Origin: Phoronis australis
Lineage: Eukaryota; Phoronida; Phoronidae
Length of the DNA: 23,540 nucleotides
Assembly: GCA_002633005.1 (NCBI GenBank)
Contig: NMRA01000001.1
Location: 748,908 to 772,447 of the forward strand
Direction: 5' to 3'
Below, piece by piece: positions 19,294-23,540 of this stretch. The notes beneath the pieces are model-generated. The model made no database searches. It saw only the letters and a list, made by a program, of their open reading frames with translations, and had not been told where the DNA came from. Within the stretch, counting starts at the first letter, position 1, and each line of letters starts with the position of its first letter. The position numbers were made by a program, and so were the translations under genes.

Positions 19294-22200
19294 TTAATCT
19301 AATGATAACTACAGTAAAACTTCCCAATTGAGGTAGCAGTATTATAGATATGTTTATGTTTCCAAATCTTTTTGCATAAGTTTAGTAGCACAAAATGAAT
19401 GATTTATATACTCTAACTAGTCGGATAATGTTTAATAAGTTGTTGGCATTCTATACAGTGCCACACATTGTTTGTCAAAATACTCGTCAATCTGTCAGTT
19501 ATATAAAATAGACTTGTTTTGTTCATCGTATTGGGACCACAATTCAAAGCGATTTACACTTCTCATTTTATCTCAGATTTTGCTTCACATGATTTGCCAA
19601 GTCGATGATGAAGAAATGTAATTTCATTCATCCACGAAATGTTGTGACTTATTGCAAGCCATTTGAACATGCCACTGGACAGCAGCAATATTTGACGGCA
19701 TGGTGGCCACAGATATATTTGGAGGACTTAAAATTACGCTAAATATGCAGCCTCGTCACATGTGGGTTGGTGTCAATGAATGTTTGTCAAACAAAAAGTT
19801 GTTGCCATCTAGCAGTGCCCAAGAAAATGTTAGTGTTTAGGTTAATGGTGTTTGGAAAAATGATATTGTGGCCAGTGATTCTCTCTCACATGTAGATTAG
19901 ACATTGTCAAACAGCGAGTGTTTATTGTTTCTTGAGCTGCACAAAGGTGGCGTGTTACTAGTTGTCTACCATCAGGATCTAGAGTCGAGCCTGCGCAGTG
20001 TACTTTTTATGTCTTTACTTATATTGGCAATTTATCGTGGTCTGAACCTTTCGTGATATTCACTTCTTGATCATGGTCAATTTACAAAATTTTGTTTCTC
20101 TGTGTATTGCCATTGTGGAAATGACAGAGCATTTCCGTAGATTAAATTAACATGTCCTGTTGGTTAGTTTGCATTTTGCATTCAAGTCTCACATTTGAAA
20201 CACGCACCAATTTGGTAATCTCAGTAATGTAATAATTTTAACTCACTTTCATTACTCGTTGTTGCACAATGTTGAAATTGGGAGTTGAACTTTTTATTTT
20301 TACAGTTCACTATAATTTATATTATTGCCAGTGAATCAATTTAGGTATATTTGTAGTCTTGTACTAGGCATTTTTTGCATCATGAAATATGTATACAAAG
20401 CAGCTTTACTTTGCTGTATTAAGCGCGGCTTTAGTAATGTGACCATAACCTCGGGACATCCCATTTCTCAATGTGATGTCATTTTGATTTGATTGCGTAA
20501 TGCTACAAAACTCTAGTTGTGAAAATAGACAAGTCATGGTTATGTAGGACCTTAGAAATGTGTTCCATTTTTGTCAACTTCAGACCATCTCATCTCAGAA
20601 ATCCTGATTGTATTGTCATTAAACTTTCAGAAAAATGTTTCATTTTGCGTGAGAGGCTATCAAAAATAAATAGGATTTATATGACTTCTATGAATTTTTT
20701 ATATTTGCAAAAAAACGAAATCGAAACAATAATTTAGAAAACTGTAACAGCATTTTTGAGTTTTTATCTTGAACATTACGTAATTTGGTCAATGTTATTG
20801 ATCCTGTTGTTTTGCTAAGAATGTGCATTTCTTTTTTGCTAAACTTTCCTAAAAAGCAAGATCATCCATGACCTAATGAGTGGCAGGTTGGTATGAAGTC
20901 AAAAATAAAATTCTACGAAATTTCTAATTTCAGACAATACATTCTTTTGTTGAGTTAAATTCTCTAGTTTCGTAGGTATTCGGCTAAATGTACAGACCCG
21001 TCGAAAAGATCCTACATAACTTCGCCACTTCTCGTTTTCTAGCATGGTTTTACTGTGATCGGAATGGAGTTCAGGTTTAATTCTCGCTTCATGAACCATT
21101 TCATCAGTCTTTAAAGAGGTCCTCGTTTTACCCACTGAAGCAGTGCTCAATATAGCTTTAAGGTGACAAGTTGCCTGTGTTCACTTTGCTGAAGCCAGCG
21201 CATGCTAATTTTATATGCTCATTTTGAGAAATGTTTTAATATATTGTCTCGGCTTATTAGGTGATCAAGAGGAAGTAAAGGACTTAATGATTAAGTACCA
21301 GGTGTTTTAACGGATCTACGAGTCAACAAGTGGCCAGTGCCACTTCTAGAGGTATCTGTATTTTTACTGATTGATACGTCTTACCCGATGGTTGCTATGT
21401 TGTATTGCGTTTATACAAGTAGTCATATGGCGCACATGTAATCTTGACTATGGCAATGTTAATGTCTGTATTTTTACATTTAGGGGTCCGGTATACTTTT
21501 AAGACCAAATGCTGTGCCATTTGCAAAACGCAGCTCAATTCATTTTGAAATTTCTTACATTATTATAACCGAGGTTTGTACTGTGGTATGACAACTCACT
21601 TCTGGTGTCAAACAGTTGAAGAAGTATACTCATCCTTTCTGTTGAAGTACACGGAGAAACAACTGTTATGGTGTCTTTCGTCCTTGAATAAAATTTTGAA
21701 CGCAGGCAGTCGTTTCACGTTTTGATAACTTAAAAGGTTAAAAAATTTGTAATTGTAATTCTTCATGGATTTAGCACACAATATGGCAGAAACTAACAGC
21801 TGATCTGAGATGAACAAATGTATCAAAAAGACTGCTACAACCTATCGTAGTAATGTTGCTTTTATTTTTCACATAGTTCTCAAAAAGCGTCCATTCAGCC
21901 AGTTACCACACAATATGTTTCGCCAAGTCCCGAACCACTGTGGGTGAATGGCAAGGAGTTCAAGCTCTGGACAATTGTTGGTTGGGTTTTGAGCACTATT
22001 TCTGAAAGAGGCAGTGTTCAGCAACCCCATTCACGAACCAATACTTAAACATTTCAAACGAAAATTTCCTCAAATTAGGCACCAAAGTCACAGGAAAACT
22101 TTATAGGACTTGTAAGATCATGTACAAGAATGCACCACTCACATACTGAATATCACGAATTTCGTGTTTAAGAAGCAGATCCAAGGTGATCTCGTGCGAA

Positions 22201-22425
22201 TCTAGTCGTGTTTCATCAATCATTTTACACACAGAGAGATCCACTTTAGCCCAATAAAGAGGTACAGTTCAATTTTTTTAGGAAGCGCGGGATAAATATG
22301 TGAAACAGACCAGCTTCACTCAATGAACTCGACGGTTGTCTTGCTAATTTCCAAGTTCATAATCCTCATCTGCTGCACATGATGTCAGAGCATACTGTCC
22401 AACGGCAGACTATCTCGCTTCAGCA
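19294..22425. other. Downstream of DHTKD1 and convergent intergenic DNA
   Basis: Likely DHTKD1 3' untranslated sequence first; AATAAA occurs at 20665-20670 and again near 20905. Beyond that is AT-rich DNA without coding signal until the region homologous to the RNASEH2C copy A flank, from about 21990. The two genes point toward each other across it. Confidence 0.5.
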
Positions 22426-22487
22426 TGCAGTGTTGAGCACTAACTGTCAATCTTGCATTGCATTTTTCTGTGGTTAGTTGGACTCCA

Positions 22488-23540
22488 TTACTTGTCAACC
22501 ACACTTTGCTGACTATTGTCTAAATCTTCTACAGGTGAATGAATCTGAAAACAAATGACAAATCCATGACTGGTATATGCAGTGACAAACAATATTTTGA
22601 ATGGAAGTGTTCAATGAGTGTAATAAAGCCTATAGTAACGCTCATATGTTGAAGTTTTATGCACACTGAGTGGTTTTTCCAAGCAATGTCAAGAAAATTA
22701 GCTCCGTATATAAGCATTACATGCACATACCGGGTGGATCAAAGACGGACCTATTTTGTGTTTCATCTTATATTTGTGTTGTACAGCACTTTCCCATATT
22801 CTTCAGGGGGCGTAGGCAGCAGATTTAGGAATGTTTCTTGACATTAATATCATATAGTAAACTAAGCAAAAAATGAATAAAATCTCTGAGGTCAACTTTT
22901 CCAAAAAATTGGTGCTTCTGACGCTGACAATCGAGGTGAGAATAATATTGAATACCTTACAGGACAACTGAATGTTTGGTGGTCAATTCTCGGGATACTG
23001 AAGTGCTGGAAATACTAATTGGAGGTACATTCACAGCACCTGACCTTTTCAGTCAGAAATTCCCCACCTCACCCCGAGATTATTGCTGGACACCCTTCCT
23101 ATTCACATCTAACAAGTCAGGGTAGTTATTCAATCCTGACTTAAATCCTGGCAAGATGCGAGTTTGTTGTTCAGCCTGATTAAAATAGCAAAAAAGTCTC
23201 TGAAAATTTTGTATATTGTTGAAGGTCTATCTGGAGAACTCTTGTGACTGATGACCTCAATTTGCCAATATTTTGTGAGGGCGTGTTGAGATTTTCTCGG
23301 AGTCTCCTCAAGCCAAGACAGGAGCGGATATTATGCTAAGCATCAAGCCCTGAGAAGACTGGCAGGCAAAGATGTAGAGTCTTGGCACTGAGGATTTGTC
23401 AGTTTCAGACGTTGCCAACAGAACCAATCTTAACACTCCAACATTACAGATTCATATCTTGATACTAAAATACCCCCACATCACATAAGGGGATCAATAT
23501 CTAGATACATCTTGTCAATACTTACTGCATGGGCTATATC
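22488..23540 (-). CDS. RNASEH2C: Ribonuclease H2 subunit C, copy B (partial, runs off the window end)
   Basis: This is the 3' end of a second RNASEH2C gene in the same orientation as copy A. Seen here are the last five codons of exon 3 (23540-23526, DIAHA) followed by a GTAAGT donor, a 981-bp intron, a TTTTCAG acceptor, and exon 4 at 22544-22488. Exon 4 encodes the same 18 residues plus stop as copy A (IHSPVEDLDNSQQSVVDK). Relative to copy A the comparable coding bases differ at six third positions and at no amino acid, whereas the intron and 3' flank align only patchily and with large indels. The 5' three-quarters of the gene lies outside the window, so completeness cannot be judged. It could in principle be a recent pseudogene broken upstream, but the purely synonymous changes argue against long neutrality. 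Confidence 0.9.
23440..23512. repeat. Minisatellite units in intron 3 of RNASEH2C copy B
   Basis: About two units of the same ~45-bp repeat as 5530-5930 (ATCTTGATACTAAAATACCC, then CATCACATAAGGGGATCAAT) lie 14 bp inside the exon 3 donor. This is the short, uninterrupted state of the array. Confidence 0.65.

Overview
The window is animal (metazoan) nuclear DNA. Genes are split by GT-AG introns, intergenic DNA is AT-rich, degenerate DNA transposons and minisatellites are frequent, and the recognisable genes are animal housekeeping genes. I see no bacterial operons, rRNA or CRISPR. An invertebrate is most likely from the compact intron-exon layout, but I cannot name the species.

Layout. (1) 1-2330: repeat-rich DNA with a tRNA-like fragment (minus), a gap base followed by poly-C, and one possible hydrophobic exon (minus, 1176-1389). 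(2) 3392-14038, minus: a complete four-exon RNASEH2C gene (copy A, 144 codons plus stop). Its introns are full of repeats: a ~45-bp minisatellite, a broken THAP domain, a 1.42-kb TTAA-flanked element, a 129-bp satellite and a Harbinger-like MITE. A 988-bp element with an 8-bp target duplication lies 63 nt beyond its stop codon. (3) 14039-14327: a short divergent promoter with E2F-, CCAAT-, ETS- and CRE-like motifs. (4) 14328-17595, plus: a two-exon gene for a 106-residue single-pass membrane microprotein of no family I recognise. A second 1.42-kb TTAA element sits in its intron. (5) 18422-19293, plus: the last two coding exons of DHTKD1 (2-oxoadipate dehydrogenase E1), with no other DHTKD1 exons in the window. 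(6) 22488-23540 and beyond, minus: the 3' end of a second RNASEH2C gene (copy B).

The main result is a tandem RNASEH2C duplication. In the 72 nt where both copies can be compared (exon 4 and the end of exon 3), I count six differences, all synonymous, while the introns and 3' flanks have diverged. This suggests both copies stayed under selection. Copy B also acts as a natural empty site that dates and bounds insertions in copy A.

RNASEH2C (nuclear ribonucleotide removal), DHTKD1 (mitochondrial lysine and tryptophan breakdown) and the microprotein have no obvious shared pathway. Their proximity looks like ordinary housekeeping clustering plus local duplication.
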